Below are positions 7,923-15,701 of a DNA stretch of 58,683 nucleotides, one piece after another (within the stretch, counting starts at the first letter, position 1; every line of letters starts with the position of its first letter). This stretch comes from an uncultured Chitinophagaceae bacterium (GTDB taxonomy: Bacteria; Bacteroidota; Bacteroidia; Chitinophagales; Chitinophagaceae): contig CAIQDX010000120.1 of the NCBI GenBank assembly GCA_903870685.1, positions 1 through 58,683 of the forward strand. Direction: 5' to 3'. The translations under genes and the position numbers were made by a program. The notes beneath the pieces are model-generated. The model was not told the origin of the DNA and did not search any database. It saw nothing but the letters and a program-made list of their open reading frames with translations.

Positions 7923-8984
7923 TTAAGTTGTTTGTTGTGAAATATAATCGGCCAATGCATCAACCAATAAAGTATTTTCCTGTTCTGTTCCGATGGTGAT
8001 GCGCAAACAATCATCGCACAATTTTACGCTGCTTCTGTCGCGAACAACAATTCCTTTCGTTAATAAATATTCATAAACTTTTCTGGCATCTTTTATTTTA
8101 ACCAAAATAAAATTAGCATCAGAAGGATACACTTTTTCAACGATTGGAATTTGTTCAAACACATTCATTAAAGCTTCACGCATGGAAACTAATTCTTTGA
8201 TCATGTCATTTACCTGACCAACTTCTTCCAATGCCTTCAGCGCAAAGTCTTGTGTAGCTTGGTTTATATTGTACGGCGGTTTTACTTTATTCATCACCGC
8301 AATAATTTCTGATGATGCAAATGCCATTCCCAAACGCAAAGCTGCCAATCCCCATGCTTTGCTGAAAGTTTGCATCACAACCAGATTCGGATATTCAATT
8401 AATTCCTGAATAAATGTTTTTTGTTTGGCGAAGTTGATATACGCTTCATCAATCACAACAATACCGGAAAAATTATTCAATACCGTTAAAATATCTTCTC
8501 GGTTCAAAGAATTTCCTGTTGGATTATTGGGAGAACAGATCCAAATTAATTTTGTGTTTGCATCAACTAAATTTTCCAAATGAATTAAATCCAATTGAAA
8601 ATTTTCGAGCAATGGTGCTTTGCGAATCTCAACATCATTGATATTTGCACTCACTTCATACATTCCGTAAGTTGGCGGACATATAATTACGTTATCTTTT
8701 TTAGGTTCACAAAGACAACGATATAATAAATCTATACATTCATCACTTCCATTACCAAGAAAAATATGTTCTGAAGTAATACCTTTTATTTGGCTGATAG
8801 CATCTTTTACTTTGTGTTGATATGGATCAGGATAACGATTATACCATTTAGTCAATGGTGATCCCAAACTATTTTCATTGGCATCTAAAAACACTTTTGC
8901 TTCGCCACTGAATTCATCACGAGCAGATGAATAAGGTGATAGGTTTTTAATGTTTTCTCTTAAGAGTTTATTTAAATCAAACAT
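7923..8984 (-). CDS. hisC: Histidinol-phosphate aminotransferase
   Basis: PLP enzyme converting imidazole acetol phosphate to histidinol phosphate. The 353 residues include LDANENSLGSP near the N-terminus, GNGSDECIDLL, CSPNNPTGNSL, VVIDEAYINF, the Schiff-base lysine in TFSKAWGLAALRLG, and DRSSVKLCDDCLRITIGT near the end. I start it at MFDLNKLLREN; the reading frame upstream is repeat sequence. It follows hisD with a 67-base gap that is filled by a copy of the dispersed repeat, whose right end (AAAAGCTGGTAAACAAAAAA) abuts the start codon. Confidence 0.95.
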   Translation of the reverse strand: MFDLNKLLRENIKNLSPYSSARDEFSGEAKVFLDANENSLGSPLTKWYNRYPDPYQHKVKDAISQIKGITSEHIFLGNGSDECIDLLYRCLCEPKKDNVIICPPTYGMYEVSANINDVEIRKAPLLENFQLDLIHLENLVDANTKLIWICSPNNPTGNSLNREDILTVLNNFSGIVVIDEAYINFAKQKTFIQELIEYPNLVVMQTFSKAWGLAALRLGMAFASSEIIAVMNKVKPPYNINQATQDFALKALEEVGQVNDMIKELVSMREALMNVFEQIPIVEKVYPSDANFILVKIKDARKVYEYLLTKGIVVRDRSSVKLCDDCLRITIGTEQENTLLVDALADYISQQTT

Positions 8985-9051
8985 ATTTTTTTGTTTACCA
9001 GCTTTTCTAATTCTTGTCATCGTCCCTTGCGTCGCACACTTCAGCTTTCAG
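8985..9051 (-). repeat. Dispersed GTGCGACGCAAC repeat, single-arm copy between hisD and hisC
   Basis: On the minus strand it reads CTGAAAGCTGAAGTGTGCGA, then the core end CGCAAG and a right end AAAAGCTGGTAAACAAAAAA next to the hisC ATG. Core at 9026-9037. It is oriented with transcription and takes up the whole gap between hisD and hisC. Confidence 0.75.
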
Positions 9052-10332
9052 TTATAAATTTTTCAAACGAATTGATACCGCATTTTTATGTGCATCCAAT
9101 CCTTCAGCTTCGGCCATTAATTCAACTGTTTTGCCAATCTGCTGCAAGCCTTGCTGTGTAAGCTTTTGATAAGTTATTTTTTTTACAAAACTATCAACAC
9201 TTACTCCACTGTACGCTTTTGCAAAACCATTGGTTGGCAACGTATGATTGGTGCCACTGGCATAATCACCAACACTTTCGGGAGAGTAATTTCCTAAAAA
9301 AATGGAACCGGCATTAATTATTTTTTCTGCAATGGCTTCATCATCCTTGCAAGAAATAATCAAATGTTCTGCTGCATATTCATTCACCATTTCAATGACA
9401 TCATCCATATTCGTTAAAATAATGGCTTTGCTATTTTCCAAAGCTTTTACTGCAATATTTTTTCTTGGTAATAATTGTAATTGTTTATTTAATTCTTCTT
9501 CAACACTTTGAAGTAAAATTTCGGAGCAAGTCACCAATAAAACCTGACTGTCAACTCCATGTTCTGCTTGAGATAAAAGATCAGCAGCAATAAAACTTGC
9601 ATTGGCCGAATCATCTGCCAACACACAAACTTCGCTCGGTCCTGCAGGCATATCAATTGCAATTCCATCTTGCAAAATTAATTGTTTGGCACAAGTAACA
9701 AATTGATTACCCGGACCAAAAATTTTATACACTTTAGGAACAGTCGCTGTGCCGTAAGCCATAGCAGTAATGGCTTGCACGCCACCAATCTTAAAAATTT
9801 TTGTTACACCTACCAATTGTGCCGCGAATAAAATTGCGGGATGAAGTTTGCCATTTTTATTTGGAGGCGAGCATAAAATAATTTCTTTGCAACCCGTAAT
9901 CTTTGCCGGAATACCCAACATTAAAATAGTTGAAAATAATGGCGCTGTGCCACCGGGAATATATAAACCCACTTTTTCTATGCCGATACTTTTGCGCCAG
10001 CATTTTACACCAGGCATTGTTTCTATAATTTCAACTTCGCCAATTTGCTTTTGATGAAATGTTGTTATGTTTTTAGCAGCTTGTTGAATGGCTTTTTTTA
10101 ACTCAGCTGATAATAAAGCAACGGCTTCATTAATTTCATTTTCACTCACAACAAAATCATTCAACACAACGCCATCAAATTGCTGTGTGAATCCTTTAAT
10201 AGCATTATCCCCATTTAATTTCACTTCATTCAAAACAGTTTTTACTTTTTCCTGTAATGAAGTTGAATCAAACGAAGGACGCAGAAGTAACTGCTGCCAT
10301 TCACTTTTATCAGGATAGAAATAAGTTTTCAT
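9052..10332 (-). CDS. hisD: Histidinol dehydrogenase
   Basis: NAD-dependent four-electron oxidation of histidinol to histidine, the last two steps of the pathway. The 426 residues contain GLYIPGGTAPLFSTILMLGIPA, GGVQAITAMAYGT, FGPGNQFVTCAKQ, DMPAGPSEVCVLAD, SQAEHGVDSQVLL with the zinc-binding Gln/His, and SGTNHTLPTNGFAKAYSGVS. I begin at MKTYFYPDK. An earlier in-frame ATG (10380) would overlap hisG by 8 bases, but that extension is built of repeated TGCA-containing words and is not conserved-looking. The gene follows hisG in the operon order hisG-hisD-hisC. Confidence 0.95.
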   Translation of the reverse strand: MKTYFYPDKSEWQQLLLRPSFDSTSLQEKVKTVLNEVKLNGDNAIKGFTQQFDGVVLNDFVVSENEINEAVALLSAELKKAIQQAAKNITTFHQKQIGEVEIIETMPGVKCWRKSIGIEKVGLYIPGGTAPLFSTILMLGIPAKITGCKEIILCSPPNKNGKLHPAILFAAQLVGVTKIFKIGGVQAITAMAYGTATVPKVYKIFGPGNQFVTCAKQLILQDGIAIDMPAGPSEVCVLADDSANASFIAADLLSQAEHGVDSQVLLVTCSEILLQSVEEELNKQLQLLPRKNIAVKALENSKAIILTNMDDVIEMVNEYAAEHLIISCKDDEAIAEKIINAGSIFLGNYSPESVGDYASGTNHTLPTNGFAKAYSGVSVDSFVKKITYQKLTQQGLQQIGKTVELMAEAEGLDAHKNAVSIRLKNL

Positions 10333-10372
10333 AATCTTAATTTGCACATTTACTAATTTGCATATCTGCACA

Positions 10373-11227
10373 TTAAACAATCATCTTTTCAATCGGCACA
10401 ACTAAAATGCCCTGTGCGCCTGCTGCTTTTAATTGTTCGATAATATCCCAAAATTGATTTTCGTTTAAAACACTATGCACGCTACTCCAACCTTCTTCGG
10501 CCAAAGGCAACACAGTAGGGCTTTTCATGCCGGGTAACAAACTAATGATCTCTTTTAATTTATTGTTGGGTGCATTCAATAAAATATATTTATTGTTCTT
10601 TGCTTTTTTAACAGCAGCAATTCTGAAAATAATTTTATTCAGCAATTGTTGTTTATCTGCATCCAGATTTTTGTCTTTAATTAAAACAGCTTGGGATTCT
10701 AAAATAATTTCTGATTCCTTCAATCCATTCATAAATAAAGTAGAGCCGCTGCTTACCAGATCGCAAATGGCATCAGCTAAACCAATACCTGGAGCAATTT
10801 CAACGCTGCCGCTTATTTCATGGATCTCTGCTTTAATATTTTTTTCTTTTAAAAATTTTTCAAGAATTACAGGATAACTTGTTGCAATTTTTTTACCTTC
10901 TAAAAAAGTGGCATCAGAATATGTTTCACTTTTTTTAATGGCGATGGATAATCGACATTTTCCGAAACCTAATTTCTCAACAACTTCAACTTTTTTATTT
11001 TTTTCGAACACAACATTTTCTCCCACAAAGCCAATGTCGGCAACGCCATCTTCCACATACTGCGGAATATCATCGTCGCGCAAAAAGAAAACTTCCAATG
11101 GAAAATTATTTGCATCGGCCTTTAATTTATTTACGCCGTTGGAAATATCAATGCCGCATTCTTTCAATAATCTGATCGAATCATCATGCAGTCTTCCACT
11201 TTTTTGAATTGCTAATTTTAATTTCAT
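10373..11227 (-). CDS. hisG: ATP phosphoribosyltransferase, long form
   Basis: First enzyme of histidine synthesis, condensing ATP and PRPP. At 284 residues it is the long form, whose C-terminal ACT-like domain (from about 210; GMKSPTVLPLAEEGWSSVHSVL) allows histidine feedback without HisZ. The N-terminal catalytic part has LKLAIQKSGRLHDDSIRLLKECG, DDIPQYVEDGVADIGFVGENV and the PRPP loop-like GLADAICDLVSSGSTLFMNGL. It opens the his operon and lies about 20 bases after an attenuator terminator that is preceded by a His-rich leader peptide. Confidence 0.95.
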   Translation of the reverse strand: MKLKLAIQKSGRLHDDSIRLLKECGIDISNGVNKLKADANNFPLEVFFLRDDDIPQYVEDGVADIGFVGENVVFEKNKKVEVVEKLGFGKCRLSIAIKKSETYSDATFLEGKKIATSYPVILEKFLKEKNIKAEIHEISGSVEIAPGIGLADAICDLVSSGSTLFMNGLKESEIILESQAVLIKDKNLDADKQQLLNKIIFRIAAVKKAKNNKYILLNAPNNKLKEIISLLPGMKSPTVLPLAEEGWSSVHSVLNENQFWDIIEQLKAAGAQGILVVPIEKMIV

Positions 11228-11240
11228 AATTTTTTTTTAA

Positions 11241-11273
11241 TAAAAAAGGGCTCACTTTTCAGTAAGCCCTTCA
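11241..11273 (-). terminator. his attenuator terminator
   Basis: On the minus strand AAGGGCTTACT and AGTGAGCCCTT (11271-11246) form an 11-position stem with one mismatch around GAAA or similar, followed by TTTTTTA. It lies directly before hisG, 35 bases after the leader-peptide stop. Its 5' arm GGCTTAC can pair instead with GTAGGCT in segment 11305-11313. Confidence 0.85.
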
Positions 11274-11307
11274 ATGTTTTATAATATCAACACAAAACAC
11301 CAACAGC

Positions 11308-11355
11308 CTACCCGATGGGTAAATGATGATGATGGATATGTGTAGTTTGTTTCAT
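11308..11355 (-). CDS. hisL: his operon leader peptide
   Basis: A 15-residue ORF, MKQTTHIHHHHLPIG, with five His codons, four of them consecutive CAT. It ends just before an attenuator terminator and hisG. Segments are arranged as in textbook attenuators: TACCC (11321-11317) pairs with GGGTA (11313-11309) as a pause hairpin, and GGGTAGGCT (11313-11305) can pair, with wobbles, with GGCTTAC of the terminator's 5' arm. A ribosome stalled at the His codons would cover TACCC and favour antitermination. The start codon lies 10 bases after a perfect -7 box. Confidence 0.88.
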   Translation of the reverse strand: MKQTTHIHHHHLPIG

Positions 11356-11365
11356 AATTGTGGCG

Positions 11366-11397
11366 CAAAAATAATGGCAAGAATATTCTTACACAAA
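11366..11397 (-). promoter_or_regulatory. Predicted his operon promoter
   Basis: On the minus strand TTTG (11397-11394), 20 bases, then TATTTTTG (11373-11366), a perfect match to TAnnTTTG. The predicted start point falls about 5 bases before the leader-peptide ATG, so the peptide would be read from an almost leaderless mRNA. Confidence 0.7.
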
Positions 11398-11462
11398 TAT
11401 TTTATTTTTTCATTCAAAAAGGAATTTGCAGAATGATTAACTTTCCTCTTCAAATTAGCAAT

Positions 11463-12254
11463 ATGAAATCTTCGAAATCCTTTCTGGCATTGATTCTAAG
11501 TATTATTACTTTAACTAATTATGCTCAACATAATGGAATGAAATTAGTTTGGAGTGATGAATTCAATTATAAAGGGTTACCCGATTCTACCAAATGGGGC
11601 TACGATGTTGGCGGTCATGGTTGGGGTAATGACGAAAAACAATTCTATACTTCAAAAGAATTAAAAAATGCAAGAGTTGAAAATGGAAAACTTATTATTG
11701 AAACACACAAAGAAAGAATTGGCGAAAATAATTTTTCATCAGCAAGATTGGTTACAAAAGGGAAAGGCGATTGGAAATATGGTCGCATTGAAGTAAAAGC
11801 AAAGCTGCCAAAGGGTTTAGGAACATGGCCTGCCATTTGGATGCTGGCAAGCACAAAAGAATTAAAGTGGCCCGATGATGGTGAAATAGATATTATGGAA
11901 CATGTTGGTTTTGATCAGGGAGTGATACATGCTTCAACGCATTGTAAAAAATATTACCACGTTATCGGTACTCAAAAAACTGCAGTTACAACAGTGGCAG
12001 ATTGCAGTGAAAAATTTTATGTGTATACAATGGAATGGAATGCAGATTCGATTTGCATGTTTATCGATCAGAAAAAATATTTTACTGTTACCAACGAACA
12101 TACCGGTAATGATGCATGGCCTTTTGATAAACCATTTCATTTATTATTAAATATTGCTGTAGGTGGTTTTTGGGGTGGTGCAAAAGGAATTGATGATAAT
12201 ATCCTTCCACAGAAAATGGAAATTGATTATGTAAGAGTTTATCAGGAAAAATAA
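11463..12254 (+). CDS. Glycoside hydrolase family 16 (endo-beta-1,3-glucanase-like)
   Basis: A 263-residue exported beta-jelly-roll hydrolase. Signal peptide MKSSKSFLALILSIITLTNYAQ sets the start; a longer reading frame upstream has no such feature. The catalytic motif GEIDIMEHVG holds Glu141 (nucleophile), Asp143 and Glu146 (acid/base), with the extra Met of the laminarinase-type loop. Other landmarks are LVWSDEFN, KWGYDVGGHGWGNDEKQFYT, GTWPAIWMLAS, WPFDKPFHLLLNIAVGG and the end MEIDYVRVYQ. It probably cleaves beta-1,3 or mixed-linked glucans outside the cell; exact specificity is not visible. It stands alone between the his promoter region and a convergent small gene. Confidence 0.92.
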   Translation: MKSSKSFLALILSIITLTNYAQHNGMKLVWSDEFNYKGLPDSTKWGYDVGGHGWGNDEKQFYTSKELKNARVENGKLIIETHKERIGENNFSSARLVTKGKGDWKYGRIEVKAKLPKGLGTWPAIWMLASTKELKWPDDGEIDIMEHVGFDQGVIHASTHCKKYYHVIGTQKTAVTTVADCSEKFYVYTMEWNADSICMFIDQKKYFTVTNEHTGNDAWPFDKPFHLLLNIAVGGFWGGAKGIDDNILPQKMEIDYVRVYQEK

Positions 12255-12258
12255 GCAA

Positions 12259-12510
12259 TCAATCGTTAGAGCATTGAACATTACATCCATCAGCAGAAGG
12301 TTTACCAATTGCTTCTATTTTGTAACCTCGAGTTACTTCAACACCAATTAACCGTAAAGTATAATAATGGTGCATGTATAATTGATTTCCCTTACAACAA
12401 ACAAAATCTTTCTCCGGGTAAAAAAATTTACCTGAAATACTTAAAAACATAAGGGTTCCTAAGAAAACAACTGAGAAAATTGTTGCAACTATTTTTAATC
12501 TTCCAACCAT
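12259..12510 (-). CDS. Small membrane-anchored or secreted protein, unknown
   Basis: An 83-residue protein I do not recognise. An N-terminal hydrophobic segment (IVATIFSVVFLGTLMFLSISG) could be a signal anchor. The remaining 55 residues contain four cysteines (FVCCKG and DGCNVQC) that could form disulfides outside the membrane. It converges on the GH16 gene with only four bases between stops and has no other operon partner. Codon use is similar to its neighbours, which supports it being real, but there is no functional evidence. Confidence 0.55.
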   Translation of the reverse strand: MVGRLKIVATIFSVVFLGTLMFLSISGKFFYPEKDFVCCKGNQLYMHHYYTLRLIGVEVTRGYKIEAIGKPSADGCNVQCSND

Positions 12511-12700
12511 AAATAAAATAATTTATTGATTGAAACTGAAAATGGGTTTCAATTAAAGAGATATCATGACGCTTGTTTTCGTTGCCTGTCTTTGCAAGAA
12601 ATGAGAAATTTTTTATTCATCCGTTCATAAAATCCTAGTAATTAACTTTTACAGATTGATTATCTTACCATCTTACAAACACCGAACAAAAAAGCTAATT

Positions 12701-15118
12701 ATGAGAAAATTAAAACACCTGTTTGCAGTTTGCATTTTATTATTGGCTTATAACTTAAGCTACTCACAAGATGCAGTAACATATCAAACACCACCAAAAG
12801 ACATTGCCGATTTGCTTTTGGCAAATCCAACTCCTTCTGTAAGTATTACCAGTAGAGCGGAATGGATGATATTGATTGAAAGAAATTCTTATCCAACTGT
12901 TGAAGAACTAGGTCAGCCGGAAGTAAGAGTTGCAGGGTTACGATTAAATCCGAATAACTTTTCGCCAAGCCGACAAAACTTCATAAACAATTTTACTTTG
13001 AAAAATATCAAAGCAAATAAAGAATATAAAATAACTGGATTGCCCGCAAATATGTTAGCCGGAAATGCAAGCTGGAGCCCCGCAGAAAAAAAGTTTGCAT
13101 TTACTAATACAACAGGAAATAAAGTTGATTTATATGTGGTTGATGTTCTTACACAAAAAGCAACAAAAATTAATAAAGAAGCATTGAATATTAATTTAGG
13201 AAATAGTTTTACTTGGGTTGATGATAATACGATTGTTTATAAAGCCGCAACACAACTGCCAACTGCTGCGCCCAAAAAACCAATTACTCCCAAAGGACCA
13301 ACAGTGCAACAAAATCTTGGCAAAGTGGCCCCCAGTCCTACTTTCGAAGATCTTATCAAATCGCCTTATGATGAACAGATATTTGAATTCTTAGCAACAT
13401 CACAACTCATTCAAAATAAAAATGGTGTTGAAACAAAAATTGGCAAGCCTTCAATTTATTTATCTTTTCAATTATCGCCCGATAAAAAATATTTTTTAAC
13501 AAGAACTATTCGCAAACCATTTTCTTATTTAGTTACAGCAAATGGATTTCCTTCAACAGTTGCTATTACTGATTTAACCGGGAAAAATATTAAAACATTG
13601 GCTGAGTTATCATCAAGTGAAGGAACACCAAGCGGATATGATAATACACAAAATGTTGCAAGAGCATTTGAATGGAGAGATGATGACGCCGCTACAATAA
13701 CTTGGGCAATGCCTTTAGATAGTGGATTGATAAAAAAGAAAGTTGATTATCATGATGCTGTATATTCTTTATCAGCGCCATTTACAAGCGAAGCAAAAGA
13801 ATTATTTAAAACAAAATTGCGTTATGCAGGAACATCATGGGGAAATGAAACATTGGCATTAGTGAGAGAAATTTCAAGAACCAAACAAATGTCAAGAGTA
13901 GACAGATACAACACAACAAAAAATACTTTAGAAGTTTTGTATGAAAGAAGTCAAAATGATGCGTATGGCAATCCGGGTAATCCAGTTACAGAAAAAAATA
14001 AATTCGGAAGAGAAGCTGTTATCACCATTGATAATGGAACAAAATTATTAATGAATAATATTACCGGTTCGTCTCCGAAAGGTGATTTACCTTTTCTTGC
14101 AAAATTTGATTTGAATACAAAACAAAATGAAATTATCTGGCGATGCAGTGATGGTTCTTATGAATATGTTACTGATGTATTGGATGCAAACGATCTTGTT
14201 TTACTTACCAGAAAAGAATCGCAAAAAGATGTGCCTAATTATTTTATTAAAAATTTAAAATCAAAAGTTGCAGATATTTCCATCACCTCTTTCAAAAATC
14301 CTTATCCGCAATTAGATGGTGTAACCAAACAAAAAGTATTTTATAAAAGAGCAGACGGTGTTGATTTAACAGGCGATCTATATCTTCCAAAAAATTATAA
14401 TAAAGATAAAGATGGACCATTACCTGTTTTGATTTGGGCTTATCCGCGTGAATTTAATTCGGCCGCAGATGCAGCACAGGTGCGTGGTTCGCAATATCGC
14501 TTTACAACAATCAGTTGGGCTTCACCAATATTTTATGTAACGCAGGGATATGCAATTTTAGATAATGCTGAAATGCCGATCGTTGCAAAAGATGATAAAA
14601 AACCTAACGATACTTTTATCGAACAATTACAATTAAATGCCGAAGCAGCGATCAATAAATTAAGTGAATTAGGTGTTGGAGATAAGAATCGCGTTGCAGT
14701 TGGCGGACATAGTTATGGTGCATTTATGACAGCAAATTTATTGGCACATACAAATTTATTTAAAGCCGGTATTGCAAGAAGTGGTGCATATAACAGAACG
14801 CTTACGCCATTTGGTTTTCAGAATGAAGACAGAACTTATTGGCAAGATCCTAAATTATATTTTGACATGAGTCCGTTTAGTTTTGCCGATAAAATTAAAA
14901 CACCTATATTATTAATTCATGGTGATGCTGATGATAATTCAGGAACATTTCCAATCAACAGCGAAAGATTATTCAATGCAATAAAAGGTCATGGTGGAAC
15001 TGTTCGTTTTGTTTTTCTTCCTTACGAAGCACACAGCTATCGCGGCAAAGAAAATTTACTCCACATGCTTTGGGAACAAAATCAATGGTTAGAAAAATAT
15101 GTGAAGAACGCTAAATAG
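12701..15118 (+). CDS. Exported S9 family prolyl oligopeptidase-like peptidase
   Basis: An 805-residue serine peptidase with signal peptide MRKLKHLFAVCILLLAYNLSYSQ. Residues about 30-540 form a divergent beta-propeller; the alpha/beta hydrolase domain follows. The triad can be placed: Ser671 in GGHSYGAFM, Asp744 or 745 in HGDADDNSG, His778 in YEAHSYRGKENLLHMLWE. The propeller carries the segment WMILIERNSYPTVEELGQPE typical of the glutamyl-peptidase-like S9D group in Bacteroidota. It likely degrades peptides in the periplasm; specificity is uncertain. An in-frame start 15 codons earlier exists but lacks a signal peptide. A terminator follows. Confidence 0.9.
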   Translation: MRKLKHLFAVCILLLAYNLSYSQDAVTYQTPPKDIADLLLANPTPSVSITSRAEWMILIERNSYPTVEELGQPEVRVAGLRLNPNNFSPSRQNFINNFTLKNIKANKEYKITGLPANMLAGNASWSPAEKKFAFTNTTGNKVDLYVVDVLTQKATKINKEALNINLGNSFTWVDDNTIVYKAATQLPTAAPKKPITPKGPTVQQNLGKVAPSPTFEDLIKSPYDEQIFEFLATSQLIQNKNGVETKIGKPSIYLSFQLSPDKKYFLTRTIRKPFSYLVTANGFPSTVAITDLTGKNIKTLAELSSSEGTPSGYDNTQNVARAFEWRDDDAATITWAMPLDSGLIKKKVDYHDAVYSLSAPFTSEAKELFKTKLRYAGTSWGNETLALVREISRTKQMSRVDRYNTTKNTLEVLYERSQNDAYGNPGNPVTEKNKFGREAVITIDNGTKLLMNNITGSSPKGDLPFLAKFDLNTKQNEIIWRCSDGSYEYVTDVLDANDLVLLTRKESQKDVPNYFIKNLKSKVADISITSFKNPYPQLDGVTKQKVFYKRADGVDLTGDLYLPKNYNKDKDGPLPVLIWAYPREFNSAADAAQVRGSQYRFTTISWASPIFYVTQGYAILDNAEMPIVAKDDKKPNDTFIEQLQLNAEAAINKLSELGVGDKNRVAVGGHSYGAFMTANLLAHTNLFKAGIARSGAYNRTLTPFGFQNEDRTYWQDPKLYFDMSPFSFADKIKTPILLIHGDADDNSGTFPINSERLFNAIKGHGGTVRFVFLPYEAHSYRGKENLLHMLWEQNQWLEKYVKNAK

Positions 15119-15131
15119 AAATAAAATAATT

Positions 15132-15175
15132 GGGCATTAGTTGATATAAAAATTATTGATTAATGCCCTCTTTTT
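15132..15175 (+). terminator. Terminator after S9 peptidase gene
   Basis: GGGCATTA (15132-15139) and TAATGCCC (15161-15168) form an 8 bp stem with a 21-base AT-rich loop, followed by TCTTTTTC. It overlaps the last codons of the convergent membrane-protein gene. Confidence 0.6.
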
Positions 15176-15636
15176 CTGTGTTTGTGATAATGACTTTTTT
15201 TATGAGGATGTTTTTCAGATGAACTTTGTTCAGTAGGATGCGCAATAACTTTAAGATTTCTTCTAAGCAAATTACCCAACAATAATAAAGCAATTGCCAT
15301 AAAGCCAAACACTACTTCAGATAATTGATAGGAAATTGTATAATATTCTAAAACAACAAAAAGAGTCAACAACAAACCCTGTATCAAAATAAAATAAGGA
15401 TATAATTTATGATGTAAGAAAGTAACAATAGCTGAAACAATACTAAATATACCAACTGCAACAATCAATATCCATCCCATCAAACTATAATCTGCAAAGA
15501 AAGAACCTTTCAAATCATCAATGCTTAATTGTAATGATCGACCGGTGTCATCCATAATTAACATAGCACCACCGCCGATTGCAGCAATAGCCGTAACAAT
15601 TAAAATAGCGATACAAAGTTTACGAACAGATTTCAT
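15160..15636 (-). CDS. Four-helix membrane protein, unknown
   Basis: A 158-residue inner-membrane protein with four predicted transmembrane segments (ILIVTAIAAIGGGAMLIM; GWILIVAVGIFSIVSAIVTFL; YFILIQGLLLTLFVVLEYYT; VVFGFMAIALLLLGNLL) and a cytoplasmic-looking, His/Lys-rich tail (KHPHKKSHYHKHRKRGH). The tail could bind metal or nucleic acid, but that is a guess. I start at MKSVRKL; a TTG three codons upstream is possible. I do not recognise the family. Its downstream neighbour on the same strand is far away and its upstream neighbour reads in the same direction from 17366. Confidence 0.7.
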   Translation of the reverse strand: MKSVRKLCIAILIVTAIAAIGGGAMLIMDDTGRSLQLSIDDLKGSFFADYSLMGWILIVAVGIFSIVSAIVTFLHHKLYPYFILIQGLLLTLFVVLEYYTISYQLSEVVFGFMAIALLLLGNLLRRNLKVIAHPTEQSSSEKHPHKKSHYHKHRKRGH

Positions 15637-15701
15637 GGCAAACAATTTTTATCAAAAGAAAATCAAGTTACAAATTAAATCAATGATTTCTATCAGGAAA
15701 A

